NCBI GenBank assembly: GCA_902765885.1
Contig: CACXBN010000150.1
Coordinates: 1-5,464, forward strand
Length of the DNA stretch: 5,464 bases
Direction of reading: 5' to 3'
DNA from: an uncultured Ruminococcus sp.
GTDB taxonomy: Bacteria; Bacillota; Clostridia; Oscillospirales; CAG-272
Both the position numbers and the translations under genes were made by a program. Every line of letters begins with the position of its first letter. Position 1 is the first letter of the stretch. The notes beneath the pieces were generated by a model. That model had not been told where the DNA came from, did not search any database, and worked only from the letters and a program-made list of their open reading frames with translations. This document shows positions 5,406 to 5,464 of this stretch, piece after piece.

Positions 5406-5445
5406 GAGACTATTTTAGCATGCTAAGATGGTCTCATATTTTATT
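5406..5445 (+). terminator. Intrinsic terminator of the plus-strand gene set
   Basis: Arms 5406-5418 and 5423-5435 form a 13-bp stem (11 Watson-Crick and two G-U pairs) around a CATG tetraloop, followed by the U-rich tail ATATTTTATT (5436-5445). It lies 57 nt after the last stop codon. The right arm GGTCTC, with the following CATAT, is also perfectly complementary over 10 nt to ATATGAGACC at 5386-5395, so a competing fold exists. Confidence 0.72.
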
Positions 5446-5464
5446 GTCATAAATAGTGCCGCTG

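Noticed and set aside
5386..5439. Palindrome-rich segment considered as a CRISPR repeat, tracrRNA or insertion-sequence end
   Set aside because: There is only one copy, no spacer pattern and no transposase nearby; an intrinsic terminator explains it.

Overview
The window looks like an accessory island from a low-to-medium GC Firmicute, most likely a gut Clostridia or Lachnospiraceae-type anaerobe. This is inferred from strong AGGAGG-type ribosome binding sites, TTG/GTG start use, a pyruvate-formate-lyase-activase-like radical SAM protein (an oxygen-sensitive enzyme class), and protein families I associate with that group. No rRNA, tRNA, CRISPR array, transposase or integrase is visible.

Layout. 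(1) At the left edge, on the minus strand, is the first 48 codons of an AbiEi/DUF6088-like antitoxin-type regulator. Its promoter is covered by two 30-bp palindromes with TGTCCC/GGGACA ends. (2) Positions 229-834 are mostly non-coding on the plus strand. They hold a small GTAAAGGGA tandem repeat, one plausible 42-codon small ORF, a strong hairpin with a moderately U-rich tail, and a possible alternative pairing for that hairpin. (3) Positions 835-3391 form a compact three-gene plus-strand operon: an R2K-type ATP-grasp ligase, an unrecognised 331-residue protein ending in a four-cysteine motif, and a PflA-like radical SAM enzyme. Gene spacing here is 11 nt and then a 1-nt overlap, so translation is probably coupled. 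(4) Positions 3446-5348 carry three more plus-strand genes of small acidic or neutral cytosolic proteins, resembling the orphan immunity-type genes found in arrays near polymorphic toxins. One appears to join a DUF2442-like domain to a DUF7675-like domain. Two of these genes end in the same 15 bases, starting at the stop codon. (5) A good intrinsic terminator at 5406-5445 closes the plus-strand set.

How the genes may work together. ATP-grasp enzymes ligate a carboxylate to an amine or similar nucleophile. PflA-like radical SAM enzymes generate a 5'-deoxyadenosyl radical. Coupled to a cysteine-motif protein and with no glycyl-radical enzyme in view, they make a credible but untested candidate for an undescribed peptide, protein or small-molecule modification system. 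The middle protein would be partner, scaffold or substrate. The downstream trio may be protective genes or simply passengers of the same island.
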